Positions 18,379-26,959 of a stretch of DNA of 64,000 bases are shown here, in pieces. The DNA is from Psychrobium sp. MM17-31 (GTDB lineage: Bacteria > Pseudomonadota > Gammaproteobacteria > Enterobacterales > Psychrobiaceae), in the NCBI RefSeq assembly GCF_022347785.1, contig NZ_JAKRGA010000003.1, forward strand, positions 620,001 to 684,000, in the 5' to 3' direction. The notes under the pieces are model-generated. The model made no database searches, had not been told where the DNA came from, and saw only the letters and a program-made list of their open reading frames with translations. The first letter of the stretch is position 1. Each line of letters opens with the position of its first letter. The translations under genes were made by a program, and so were the position numbers.

Positions 18379-19506
18379 TTAACTATTTAGATCGTTAAAG
18401 AATTTCTTAACGCCATCAAAGAAACCATCGGCTTTTGGTTTGTGCTCACGTGAAGAGCCATTTACCGCAGCGTCAAATTCTTTTAATAGTTTACGTTGAT
18501 GCTCAGTTAGTTTCACTGGTGTTTCAATAACAACTTTACACATTAAATCGCCAGTAGTGTTACTACGTACTGATTTAACACCTTTACCGCGCAGACGATA
18601 CATACGGCCAGTTTGCGTTTCAGCGCTCACCTTAAGTTTTACTTTGCCATCTAGCGTTGGTACTTCAATTTCGCCACCAAGCGCTGCATCAGCAAATGTT
18701 ACAGGCACTTCACAGTAAAGGTTGTTGCCATCACGCTCGAAAATCTTGTGGTCACGTACTTGAACCTGTACGTATAAATCACCTTTTGGCGCGCCAGCTT
18801 CACCAGCTTCACCCTCGCCACTTAAGCGAATACGATCGCCTGTATCAACACCAGCAGGGATCTTAACTGATAATGTCTTAGTCTTCTCGTAACGACCTTC
18901 GCCGTGACACTTACGACAAGGATCTTTAATAATTTTACCGCTACCACGACACGTCGGACAGGCTTGCTGAACCGCGAAGAAACCTTGACGCATTTGCACT
19001 TGACCTTGACCATGACAAGTGCCACAAGTCGTTGCAGACGTGCCCTTCTTAGCACCAGAGCCATTACACTCATCACAGCTTTGTAATGAAGGCACTTGAA
19101 TGTCTTTAGTCACACCTTTAACGGCTTCTTCAAGAGTAAGTTCCATGTTGTAACGCAAATCTGCACCACGTGCAGGACCGCGTTGACGACCACCACGGCC
19201 ACCGCCGCCAAAGATGTCGCCAAACATATCACCGAAGATGTCGCCAAAGTCTTGTGCGCCACCGCCGCCACCGCGACTTGGATCAACGCCCGCGTGACCG
19301 TATTGATCATAAGCAGCACGCTTATTGTCGTCACTTAAAATATCGTAAGCTTCTTGCAGTTCTTTAAACTTTTCAGCAGCACTTTCATCATCTGGATTAC
19401 GATCCGGATGGAATTTCATTGCGAGACGCTTATAGGCTTTCTTTAACTCTCTGTCTGTTGCTGATTTAGCAACGCCTAATACTTCATAATAATCACGTTT
19501 TGACAT
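18379..19506 (-). CDS. dnaJ: Chaperone DnaJ (Hsp40)
   Basis: A 375-aa type I Hsp40. J-domain at 1-70 with the HPD motif (KFHPDRN), Gly/Phe-rich linker (~72-115), four CxxCxGxG zinc-binding repeats ([32 protein letters not shown]; ~140-210), then the C-terminal substrate-binding domains. It stimulates DnaK ATPase and delivers unfolded clients. The start at 19506 ([11 protein letters not shown]) is the family start; the in-frame 11 residues upstream are not conserved-looking. It is downstream of dnaK, but the 370-bp gap holds two hairpins and a repeat element, so it may be transcribed less than dnaK. Confidence 0.98.
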   Translation of the reverse strand: MSKRDYYEVLGVAKSATDRELKKAYKRLAMKFHPDRNPDDESAAEKFKELQEAYDILSDDNKRAAYDQYGHAGVDPSRGGGGGAQDFGDIFGDMFGDIFGGGGRGGRQRGPARGADLRYNMELTLEEAVKGVTKDIQVPSLQSCDECNGSGAKKGTSATTCGTCHGQGQVQMRQGFFAVQQACPTCRGSGKIIKDPCRKCHGEGRYEKTKTLSVKIPAGVDTGDRIRLSGEGEAGEAGAPKGDLYVQVQVRDHKIFERDGNNLYCEVPVTFADAALGGEIEVPTLDGKVKLKVSAETQTGRMYRLRGKGVKSVRSNTTGDLMCKVVIETPVKLTEHQRKLLKEFDAAVNGSSREHKPKADGFFDGVKKFFNDLNS

Positions 19507-19575
19507 GGCTGTTTGCTTTCCACTTATTGCTTCATTCAACTAGTCATCACTAGCTGATGATATTTTTATAAAACT

Positions 19576-19617
19576 ATTTCTACTGGCATTTAAGTTGCCG
19601 TAAAAATCAGTAGAAAT
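19576..19617 (-). repeat. Branched hairpin in the dnaK-dnaJ gap
   Basis: A 10-bp perfect inverted repeat (ATTTCTACTG, 19576-19585; CAGTAGAAAT, 19608-19617) encloses a smaller GGCA/TGCC stem. It is not followed by a T-run, so RNA processing or stability is more likely than termination; the role is unknown. Confidence 0.5.
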
Positions 19618-19638
19618 GATTCTGCTCTTCTATGAATA

Positions 19639-19667
19639 ACGGGCGTTAGGTTACCCAAAACGCCCGT
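19639..19667 (-). terminator. GC-rich hairpin in dnaK-dnaJ gap (partial terminator?)
   Basis: A 9-bp perfect stem (ACGGGCGTT/AACGCCCGT) with an 11-base loop. There is no long T-tract on the minus side, so it may be a weak terminator or RNA-stabilising hairpin that lowers dnaJ expression relative to dnaK. Confidence 0.45.
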
Positions 19668-19714
19668 CATATCAACTCCCCACTGTTAAATTAGTGAGGA
19701 GTATCGACAAGGTG

Positions 19715-19879
19715 GATACCAATTCCAACAAATATTAGCTTATTTTTCATGGTCTAAATGAACCAGAGCTGCGTTATTAATTTTTCATGTAGCGCTGCTA
19801 CACATCAAAATAAATGCCTTACTCTAATTCATTTATCCTCACTACAAAATTAACCCCATATTCATTAGATTTGGTATTA
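19715..19879. mobile_element. MITE-like palindromic repeat between dnaK and dnaJ
   Basis: About 165 bp begins with GATACCAATTC and ends with the near inverse (GATTTGGTATTA). An internal pair AAATGAACCAGAG / CTCTAATTCATTT and a central TGTAGC-GCT-GCTACA hairpin make the whole unit foldable. There is no coding capacity. The right end overlaps the dnaK stop codon (TAA at 19877-19879). Interpretation as a non-autonomous element is inferred from structure; no second copy lies in this window. Confidence 0.5.
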
Positions 19880-21799
19880 CTTCTTGTCGTCTTCTTTAAC
19901 TTCTTCAAACTCAGCGTCAACAACATCGTCTTGTGGCTGTGCTTGTTGCTCTGGCGCTTCGCCACCAGCTGCTTGACCAGCTTGTGCTTTAGCTTGAGCA
20001 ATTTCCATTAACTTAGCAGATGCTTCCATTAATGCCTGAGTCTTAGCTTCGATTGCTTCTTTATCTTCGCCTTTGATAGCCGTTTCTAAATCAGAAAGCG
20101 CTGCTTCGATCTTCTCTTTGTCTTCGCCTGGTAACTCATCGCCAGCTTCTTCAACTTGCTTACGAGTTGCGTGAACCATACCGTCAGCTTGGTTACGAGC
20201 TTGAACTAACTCTTCAAACTTCGCATCTTCTGCCGCGTTTGCTTCAGCGTCTGCTACCATTTTCTCGATTTCAGCTTCATCTAAACCAGAAGATGCTTTG
20301 ATAGTGATCTTCTGCTCTTGACCAGTGTCTTTATCTTTCGCAGATACGTGTAAGATACCGTCAGCATCGATGTCGAAAGTAACTTCGATTTGCGGAGTAC
20401 CGCGCATTGCTGGGCGGATACCTTCTAGGTTGAATTGACCTAGTGATTTGTTGTCTGCCGCACGCTTACGCTCACCTTGTACTACGTGTACAGTTACAGC
20501 AGATTGGTTGTCTTCAGCTGTAGAGAACGTTTGAGATTGCTTAGTAGGAATCGTGCTGTTCTTAGAGATAACTGAAGTCATCACGCCGCCCATAGTCTCG
20601 ATACCTAGAGATAATGGAGTAACGTCAAGTAGAAGAACGTCAGTTACGTCACCCGCAAGAACACCACCTTGTACCGCAGCACCCATAGCTACTGCTTCAT
20701 CAGGGTTAACGTCTTTACGTGGCTCTTTACCGAAGAACTCTGTTACTTTCTCTTGAACTAGTGGCATACGCGTTTGACCACCAACTAAGATAACGTCGTT
20801 AACGTCAGAGATGCTTAGGTCAGAATCTGCTAGTGCAACTTTTAGTGGCTCTAGAGTGCGTTGTACTAAATCTTCAACTAAAGACTCTAATTTAGCGCGA
20901 GTTACTTTAATTGCTAAATGCTTAGGACCTGTTGCATCAGCAGTGATGTACGGCAGGTTAACTTCAGTTTGTTGTGCAGAAGAAAGCTCGATTTTTGCTT
21001 TTTCAGCAGCTTCTTTTAAACGTTGAAGTGCTAGTGGATCGTTGTTTAAGTCGATACCTTGCTCTTTCTTGAACTCTTCTACTAAGTAGTTGATTAAACG
21101 GCTATCGAAATCTTCACCACCTAAGTGCGTGTCACCGTTAGTCGCTAATACTTCAAATGTGTGCTCGCCATCCATCTCATCGATTTCGATGATAGAGATA
21201 TCGAAAGTACCACCACCAAGGTCATATACAGCAACAACGTTGTCGCCAGACTTCTTGTCCATACCGTAAGCTAGTGCAGCAGCTGTTGGCTCATTGATGA
21301 TACGCTTAACTTCTAAACCTGCGATACGACCAGCATCTTTAGTTGCTTGACGTTGTGCATCGTTAAAGTAAGCCGGAACTGTGATTACAGCTTCAGTAAC
21401 GTCTTCGCCTAAGTAATCTTCAGCAGTCTTCTTCATCTTCTTCAAGATTTCAGCAGAGATTTGTGGCGGAGCCATTTTCTTGTCTTGTGCTTCAACCCAT
21501 GCATCACCATTGTCAGCTTTAACAATGCTGTAAGGCATGATTTTAACATCGCGTTGTACAACTTCGTCTTCGAAACGACGACCGATTAAACGCTTGATAG
21601 CAAAAAGAGTATTGTGTGGATTAGTTACCGCTTGACGCTTAGCTGGTGCACCAACTAATACTTCACCTTCAGTGTAAGCGATAATCGAAGGGGTTGTACG
21701 ATCGCCTTCTGCGTTCTCAATAATGCGAGTTTTTTCGCCGTCTAATACTGCAACACAAGAGTTAGTTGTACCTAGATCGATACCGATAATTTTGCCCAT
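19877..21799 (-). CDS. dnaK: Chaperone DnaK (Hsp70)
   Basis: A 640-aa Hsp70 with N-terminal ATPase domain ([34 protein letters not shown]), the interdomain linker [13 protein letters not shown] near 390, the substrate-binding beta domain and a lid. The tail is Gln/Ala/Gly-rich, ending [11 protein letters not shown]. It binds and releases unfolded proteins with DnaJ and GrpE. The start at 21799 ([10 protein letters not shown]) is the family start with GGAG upstream; five extra in-frame residues are ignored. A sigma-32 promoter lies about 120 bp upstream. Its stop codon abuts a MITE-like element. Confidence 0.98.
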   Translation of the reverse strand: MGKIIGIDLGTTNSCVAVLDGEKTRIIENAEGDRTTPSIIAYTEGEVLVGAPAKRQAVTNPHNTLFAIKRLIGRRFEDEVVQRDVKIMPYSIVKADNGDAWVEAQDKKMAPPQISAEILKKMKKTAEDYLGEDVTEAVITVPAYFNDAQRQATKDAGRIAGLEVKRIINEPTAAALAYGMDKKSGDNVVAVYDLGGGTFDISIIEIDEMDGEHTFEVLATNGDTHLGGEDFDSRLINYLVEEFKKEQGIDLNNDPLALQRLKEAAEKAKIELSSAQQTEVNLPYITADATGPKHLAIKVTRAKLESLVEDLVQRTLEPLKVALADSDLSISDVNDVILVGGQTRMPLVQEKVTEFFGKEPRKDVNPDEAVAMGAAVQGGVLAGDVTDVLLLDVTPLSLGIETMGGVMTSVISKNSTIPTKQSQTFSTAEDNQSAVTVHVVQGERKRAADNKSLGQFNLEGIRPAMRGTPQIEVTFDIDADGILHVSAKDKDTGQEQKITIKASSGLDEAEIEKMVADAEANAAEDAKFEELVQARNQADGMVHATRKQVEEAGDELPGEDKEKIEAALSDLETAIKGEDKEAIEAKTQALMEASAKLMEIAQAKAQAGQAAGGEAPEQQAQPQDDVVDAEFEEVKEDDKK

Positions 21800-21927
21800 C
21801 GGGGTATTCTCCAAAAAAATGCCAATACAATGACTAAAAATTAAATAAAAACGCTAATATCAACTGCCTAGTTACGGACTAAGTTTCAAGCCGATTTTTA
21901 CACTGCGTTTGTAACTTAAAACTTAAT

Positions 21928-21953
21928 ATGGGGATAGGTTTTTAAATGCCAAG
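21928..21953 (-). promoter_or_regulatory. Sigma-32 heat-shock promoter of dnaK
   Basis: On the minus strand CCCCTTGGC - 14 bp - CCCCATATT matches the RpoH consensus (CTTGAA, 13-17 bp, CCCCATnT) closely. Just upstream (21964-21983) is an A7/T7 inverted repeat. The remaining bases of the 21800-22109 gap show no gene. Confidence 0.8.
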
Positions 21954-22109
21954 GGGAAAAATTAAAAAAAGTTCACTTTTTTTGTGGTTTTTAGTTTTAG
22001 TGCCTTAAAGCGACATAATTAAGACACTAAAAACACGGAAACTAATCAACAGTTAGGTCTATTGACGTAAGTATTTAGCGCAATTGAAATGTTGAGTTTT
22101 CATTCCTCC

Positions 22110-22496
22110 TTAACTTGCACTAGAAGCAGACACCGCCTTAGCAGAATCTCGCTCAGATTTAATCAAATGAAACAACAAATACACACTCACTGCTAATTCC
22201 GATAAATAATCTAGCACCCAATGTGTGAGAATAATCTGGAAAATAGAATCCGCTTGCACACCACTGCTGTGAATCATAAACAGCTTTGAAACAAAGAATG
22301 CGATAACCAATAAATGAACAGTAATCGCTACTTTAACCGCCCTATTTAATTTGTTTTGCGTGTAACCGTGTTCAATAAACAAAGCGATGAAAAGCACAAA
22401 TAAGCTCAGTGCACCAAAGCTAAAGAAGCTTAATAAAGTCGCGACTGCACAAACGATTAAAAAGAATTGAGATTTTTGAGGTTGGTTGTTTTCCAT
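22110..22496 (-). CDS. Small inner-membrane protein, unknown function
   Basis: A 128-aa hydrophobic protein with about four predicted membrane helices (roughly 10-42, 50-70, 82-115) and a short charged C-terminus. No family is recognised. It lies just downstream of the second attC-like site on the same strand, so it may be the first chromosomal gene after the cassettes or a third cassette whose own attC is lost. No palindromic site follows its stop codon. The ribosome-binding site is weak (GGAA at a long distance). Confidence 0.5.
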   Translation of the reverse strand: MENNQPQKSQFFLIVCAVATLLSFFSFGALSLFVLFIALFIEHGYTQNKLNRAVKVAITVHLLVIAFFVSKLFMIHSSGVQADSIFQIILTHWVLDYLSELAVSVYLLFHLIKSERDSAKAVSASSAS

Positions 22497-22535
22497 AACG
22501 AGATGGGTTCCTTGGTGTTGGTAATATATAAAGTG

Positions 22536-22673
22536 TTATAACGCCCACATAAAGGGCAGTAAAAACTTAAGCGACGATTGGTTAAACTTGGCCGAAGCAC
22601 CAAACTAATCGCCGCGTAGTTTTAGTGTCCCAGCCCCCCCCTTTTCAGGGGGCAACTTGATGCGTTTGTTATC
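22536..22673 (-). repeat. attC-like recombination site (second cassette)
   Basis: Read on the minus strand the site starts GATAACAAACGCATCAAG and ends CCCTTTATGTGGGCGTTATAA. These are typical attC ends (complementary AAC/GTT cores flanked by ACGC and GGGC). Its ~137-bp interior contains further inverted repeats, including a C-run/G-run stem. The stop codon of the cassette gene (TAA at 22669-22671) lies inside the core, as is common in integron cassettes. Confidence 0.7.
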
Positions 22674-23346
22674 TGCCACCTTCCTGAGGATCGCTAAACA
22701 TTTTTCCGGAGGTAGCAATAGTGGCAATACTAAGAAATAAAACAGACCACTTTGGAAATTCTGTTACTAAAATGTATTGGTTACCACCACAATTTAAAAA
22801 TGTACTGCGGAGGTAATAGACTGGTTCCATTACTATTTGACATGCTCCTATGACAGCATTCCAAACTTCGAAAGGTGTCGTTATTAGAGCATGAAAAAAT
22901 GCGTGCAGGGGGTTAACTTCCATATATGGTTGAACACCAATAATTATTGGCGCGATCCTGTTTAGGAAGCAGAACAAAACGAACAGTCCCCCCCATGCAA
23001 TTAGCCTCGATTTAAAGCTCCTCTGTTTGAAATAGTGATCGGAGATAACCAGCCATGCCAAAGCAACATAGGAGTCAATGAAAAAATTGAGTGCATATGG
23101 AAATACGTTATCAAATGGGAATGCCTCAAAACCCAAGGCCGAATAAAGAATGACTCCAGCAAAGGAGCCAATAAATAGGGCAAATGTTATCCAGACAGCA
23201 TGAAATAATTCGACGAAAAGCTTCCTATGGAGGCTTCCACTATCATAATCAGGCTTTCTTAATTTGAAGTAAAAGAAAGCGAAAATACCACCGACAAATC
23301 CCCCAATAGTGAAGAGGATGATTCCAAATGGTGAATTACCATTCAT
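22669..23346 (-). CDS. Integron-cassette-borne multi-spanning membrane protein
   Basis: A 225-aa membrane protein with about five or six hydrophobic helices. I do not recognise a family. The ATG at 23346 has GGAGTG about seven bases upstream; the longer frame (from 23385) would start inside the preceding attC-like site and is rejected. It is bounded by attC-like sites on both sides, and its stop codon lies within the second site, so it is best read as a mobile gene cassette in the same orientation as its neighbour. Its codon and composition feel (more GGA/CCC-type codons, W/F-rich) differs somewhat from the flanking genes, consistent with transfer. Confidence 0.7.
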   Translation of the reverse strand: MNGNSPFGIILFTIGGFVGGIFAFFYFKLRKPDYDSGSLHRKLFVELFHAVWITFALFIGSFAGVILYSALGFEAFPFDNVFPYALNFFIDSYVALAWLVISDHYFKQRSFKSRLIAWGGLFVLFCFLNRIAPIIIGVQPYMEVNPLHAFFHALITTPFEVWNAVIGACQIVMEPVYYLRSTFLNCGGNQYILVTEFPKWSVLFLSIATIATSGKMFSDPQEGGR

Positions 23347-23372
23347 TTGTACACTCCATTGTTTATCTGTGA

Positions 23373-23427
23373 AGCTAACGCCCAAATCAGGTGCGCCGTA
23401 GGCGTCATCAGGATTTGCTTGTTAGCT
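23373..23427 (-). repeat. attC-like recombination site (first cassette)
   Basis: A 55-bp imperfect palindrome. On the minus strand, AGCTAAC (23421-23427) pairs perfectly with GTTAGCT (23373-23379). Inside, AAATC pairs with GATTT and CGCC-TAC-GGCG forms the tip. This is the layout of a short attC with R and L boxes and unpaired bases between. It sits between the two cassette genes. Confidence 0.75.
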
Positions 23428-23432
23428 TTTGG

Positions 23433-24014
23433 TTACCACAAATTGTAATTAAAATAGTGACCGTGCCTGCCTATGCCAACGCCACCAAAATATGCTTCGC
23501 CAACATTCAGCAACTTCGGCAATTGTAATAGTTCACCATTCGCTGCATGTTGCTGATATAGGTACAGAACAGCAATATATAAACCGGCAACTGAATTAAG
23601 ACAGTTTTTCAGATTTGCCTTTTCAAAATGCTCGTGACGATGGTGCTTTACTTTGTTGTGATGCTGCCACCAAAATGGTGGACTGTTATCAGCCCAATCT
23701 TTCCAAGGGGCCAATGTTAAGCCTAGCCTTGGAATTGTTACTTCAAAGCCTTTAAATCCATTAAGGCTATTAGAAATTTCTGTAAAATAAGCATTAATGG
23801 AAGAAGCGTTAGATTGAGGATTTAAGCTTTTGCAAAGCTGTTTCAAAATCACATCAACTTCAGAGCAAGCACTTAGAAATAACCTCGCAATTTCTATAGA
23901 GTAAACTTCATCATTACCTGAGAAATCAACATACTTTGAAATTTTCTCCAACTCTTCTTCAATGGCTAGAAAATAATTCCAATGTATAAGTGTATCTTGT
24001 CTCTGAATCCCCAT
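23433..24014 (-). CDS. Integron-cassette-borne HEPN-like protein, function unknown
   Basis: A 193-aa soluble, probably mostly helical protein. The segment FWWQHHNKVKHHRHEHF near residues 115-130, followed by ANLKNCLNSVAGLYIAVLYLYQ, resembles helical HEPN-type proteins that often occur as mobile cassettes or in defence islands. This is a resemblance, not a firm family call. No signal peptide or membrane span is present. The gene lies between a lone core site (24053-24059, identical to the attC core) and the first attC-like site, so it occupies a ~680-bp cassette. Confidence 0.65.
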   Translation of the reverse strand: MGIQRQDTLIHWNYFLAIEEELEKISKYVDFSGNDEVYSIEIARLFLSACSEVDVILKQLCKSLNPQSNASSINAYFTEISNSLNGFKGFEVTIPRLGLTLAPWKDWADNSPPFWWQHHNKVKHHRHEHFEKANLKNCLNSVAGLYIAVLYLYQQHAANGELLQLPKLLNVGEAYFGGVGIGRHGHYFNYNLW

Positions 24015-24052
24015 TACTTCCTCTCGCTGAGCATAATGTTTATTGATGAAGC

Positions 24053-24059
24053 AGCTAAC
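24053..24059 (-). other. Upstream boundary core site of the cassette pair
   Basis: GTTAGCT on the minus strand is identical to the attC core at 23373-23379 and marks the likely insertion junction (attI-like or secondary site). No palindromic attC body or integrase gene lies upstream of it. A nearby CATCCG/CGGATG hairpin (24074-24094) is the only structure adjoining. Confidence 0.45.
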
Positions 24060-24203
24060 AGTATATTAACTAGCATCCGTGATAATACCGGATGATTAAT
24101 TTAAAATAAGCTGTCACAGTAGTAATAAATATAATATTTGTCAATTGGTTAGGTTATATTAATACATCACTTTTCGTTCAGGTATTTTGTATAAATACGG
24201 GCA

Positions 24204-24243
24204 TTGCGTCATACATTGCAAGTGCGTGTAATGTATGACGCAA
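24204..24243. repeat. Perfect 14-bp inverted repeat, unassigned
   Basis: TTGCGTCATACATT (24204-24217) and AATGTATGACGCAA (24230-24243) are separated by 12 bases. There is no T-run after it on either strand, so it is not a typical terminator. It could be an operator or a recombination/mobile end. The rest of the 24060-24396 gap is AT-rich with no supported gene. Confidence 0.6.
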
Positions 24244-24396
24244 GACCAAAAGTTTTTAATATATAAAATCAATTAGATACAAGTAACTCTCTGTTAAAAG
24301 CATGCATCCCCATGCACGCTTTCCACGCATAAACTCCAATTTTCCACGCTACGTCATTATAACAGTACATTTAATCAGCTTTATCGTGACTAATAA

Positions 24397-25305
24397 CTAA
24401 CCAACCTCCCCCACTCCATGACACAATCTCACCTCTTCCATAATCGCATTAGCCAGCGGTGAAGCTGCGTTGTTTTTACTCGATATCAACATCACTGGAA
24501 TTTCGTACGAATACTTCTTGGGTAAGATCGGTTTCATCAATCCTTTGTCTACCCAATAACTGGCGAAATGTTCGGGGAGATAGCCGATAAAGGCGCCCGA
24601 TAAAATCAAGTGAGCGATGCCTTCGTCGTGGTAAGCGGTGGCGCTGTTTTGATAGTTAAGACCATCGTTGCGTACTTCTTTATCGCGCATGTAGTTACTA
24701 GTGATGACTTCTGAGCTTTCTAGCAATTGATTGATGTCAGCTGTTTTAGCATCAAACAGCGGGTGACCGACGGCGCAGTAGAGATAGTTGGTTTCATTAT
24801 AAAGTGGCGTGTAGTCCAAGCCACGTAATTGGTGGCGGCTCACCCCAATGCCAACTAAGGAGCGGCCATTGGCGACGGCGGTTTCAACTTCACGCGCTTC
24901 ACACACGTTAATATCAAACTGCAAGTTATTGCCTCGCGCTTTTAAGCCAGCAATAGCACGTGAGAGTCCGCAGCGCTCGTCATTAACCAAGGTATCGATA
25001 ATGGAAATACTAGCGCGGCCAGATAATTCGTTTTTGGCGCTGGCGACTGTAGCGGTAAAAGCCTCACACTGCTGCATTAGTTCAAGCGATGCTTGATATG
25101 TCACGCGACCAGTGTCGGTGAGTTCAAAGCCACTTCTGCCTCGCTTGCACAGCTTGACGCCAAGGCGCACTTCCAAGTCAGATAAATGGGCGCTAATGGT
25201 TGAGCGCCCAATATTGAGGCGCGATTCTGCTGCCGACAAACCGCCAGATTCAACAATGGCAACGAAAACTCTTAATAGGCGTAAATCAACGTCATGTACT
25301 TGCAT
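24397..25305 (-). CDS. LysR-family transcriptional regulator
   Basis: A 302-aa regulator with an N-terminal winged helix-turn-helix (~5-62: LRVFVAIVESGGLSAAESRLNIGRSTISAHLSDLEVRLGVKLCKRG) and a periplasmic-binding-like effector domain. LysR proteins usually control a divergent operon and respond to a pathway metabolite. It is divergent from hutH-hutU with a 149-bp shared region, so control of histidine degradation, perhaps sensing urocanate, is a reasonable inference. Most hut operons use a GntR-type HutC instead. No HutC gene is present in this window. Confidence 0.9.
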   Translation of the reverse strand: MQVHDVDLRLLRVFVAIVESGGLSAAESRLNIGRSTISAHLSDLEVRLGVKLCKRGRSGFELTDTGRVTYQASLELMQQCEAFTATVASAKNELSGRASISIIDTLVNDERCGLSRAIAGLKARGNNLQFDINVCEAREVETAVANGRSLVGIGVSRHQLRGLDYTPLYNETNYLYCAVGHPLFDAKTADINQLLESSEVITSNYMRDKEVRNDGLNYQNSATAYHDEGIAHLILSGAFIGYLPEHFASYWVDKGLMKPILPKKYSYEIPVMLISSKNNAASPLANAIMEEVRLCHGVGEVG

Positions 25306-25454
25306 TAATCGTCTCTTTATAAAACCAGAACATTAGTTCGGTAAAACAGGAATAAACGACGGTAATTATGCAACTACAAAACATTAACCACAAGTTACAC
25401 TACTCGCATAATTTATGAGATTTATAAAAATAATAAGCGTTTAGGAGCATCAAC

Positions 25455-26948
25455 ATGACGTTTAACTATGGTATTGACCACCTTAATTTGGATATCGTGA
25501 ATGGTATCGCCGATGGCACAATTGAAGCGCATCTTAGCGCGGAGGCTATCGAAAAAATCAACATTAGTCGCGGCCGCGTTGAAAAAATGGCGGCGTCGGA
25601 CGAAGCCGTATACGGTATCAACACAGGCTTTGGCCCACTGTGTGATACGCAAATCACCCCAGAAGAAACCAATCTTTTACAAAAAAACTTATTAATTACC
25701 CACGCCGTTGGTGTTGGTGAGCCGATTGCTAAATCAATTTCTAAATTAATGCTTATCACCAAGGTTCACGCCCTAAGCCAAGGTTTCTCAGGCATTCGTT
25801 TAGAAACTGTTGAGCGCATGCTCAAATTCTTGGAGCTCGATTTAATTCCTGTAGTACCAGAGCAAGGTTCTGTTGGAGCATCAGGCGATTTAGCACCGCT
25901 ATCTCACCTATTCCTACCATTACTTGGTGAGGGTGAGTTCTGGCAAGGTGATGAGATTGTGCCAGCAGCGCAGGCGCTTAAAGAGCACAATCTTGAGCCG
26001 ATGGAGCTGCACGCCAAAGAAGGTTTAGCGCTGATCAACGGTACGCAATTTATCTTATCGCATGCCATCACTGGCCTAACAAAAATGCGCTACCTACTTG
26101 ATTTAGCGGATTTAACTGGCGCGATGAGCATCGAAGGTATGCAAGGTAGCCAACAACCATTTAGAGAAGAGCTACACGCTACCCGTCCTTTCCCGGGTAA
26201 CATCAAAGTGGCAGCTCGTATGCGCAGTTTCTTTAAAGACTCGCAAAACATGAATTCACACACCGACTGTGATCGCGTACAAGATCCTTATTCACTTCGC
26301 TGTATTCCACAGGTGCACGGCGCGTCTCGCAACGCCTACAATCACTTGTTAGAGCTGACTGAGATGGAAATGAACTCGGTGACTGATAACCCAATCGTTA
26401 TCAGCAGTGAAGAAGCGATCTCTGGTGGTAGTTTCCACGGTCAGCCACTGGCGATGGTACTTGACTACGCCTCTATTGCAGCGGCCGAACTTGGTAATAT
26501 TTCAGATCGTCGTTGTTATTTACTGCTTGAAGGCCTACACGGCTTACCGCGTTTATTAACCACTTCTGGCGGTTTAAACTCGGGCATGATGATCCCGCAA
26601 TACGCCACTGCTGCGCTAGTGACTGAAAACAAATCATTGTGTTTCCCACCGTCGGCTGACAGTGTGCCAACGTCGATGGGTCAAGAAGATCACGTGTCTA
26701 TGGGCAGTATCTCAAGCCGTAAATTCAATCAAATCTTGGGTAACCTAGAGAAGATTTTCGCGATTGAATTAATGTATGCCGCACAAGCGGTTGATTTTAG
26801 ACGCCCGAATACCTGTTCTGAAATTATTGAACAAAACCACGCGTTAATCCGTAGTAAAGTTGCCAAGCTTGAAGAAGATCGTCTACTAAAACCAGATATC
26901 GACGCTATTATTGCACTGGTTAAATCACAAGCGTTCACGGTTAAATAA
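25455..26948 (+). CDS. hutH: Histidine ammonia-lyase
   Basis: HutH (497 aa, normal length) deaminates L-histidine to urocanate, the first step of histidine degradation. The Ala-Ser-Gly triad that cyclises to the MIO prosthetic group is visible in GSVGASGDLAPLSH (~140-153), along with the N-terminal Tyr loop (YGINTGFG, ~53) and the QDPYSLRC motif. The ATG has AGGAG upstream (25443-25447). It is followed after 11 bp by hutU. Genes for the later steps (hutI, hutG) are not in this window. Confidence 0.98.
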   Translation: MTFNYGIDHLNLDIVNGIADGTIEAHLSAEAIEKINISRGRVEKMAASDEAVYGINTGFGPLCDTQITPEETNLLQKNLLITHAVGVGEPIAKSISKLMLITKVHALSQGFSGIRLETVERMLKFLELDLIPVVPEQGSVGASGDLAPLSHLFLPLLGEGEFWQGDEIVPAAQALKEHNLEPMELHAKEGLALINGTQFILSHAITGLTKMRYLLDLADLTGAMSIEGMQGSQQPFREELHATRPFPGNIKVAARMRSFFKDSQNMNSHTDCDRVQDPYSLRCIPQVHGASRNAYNHLLELTEMEMNSVTDNPIVISSEEAISGGSFHGQPLAMVLDYASIAAAELGNISDRRCYLLLEGLHGLPRLLTTSGGLNSGMMIPQYATAALVTENKSLCFPPSADSVPTSMGQEDHVSMGSISSRKFNQILGNLEKIFAIELMYAAQAVDFRRPNTCSEIIEQNHALIRSKVAKLEEDRLLKPDIDAIIALVKSQAFTVK

Positions 26949-26959
26949 GGATAATAACA

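Noticed and set aside
22500-24396. Integron integrase gene near the cassettes
   Set aside because: No frame with tyrosine-recombinase motifs occurs on either strand, so the cassettes are called orphan.
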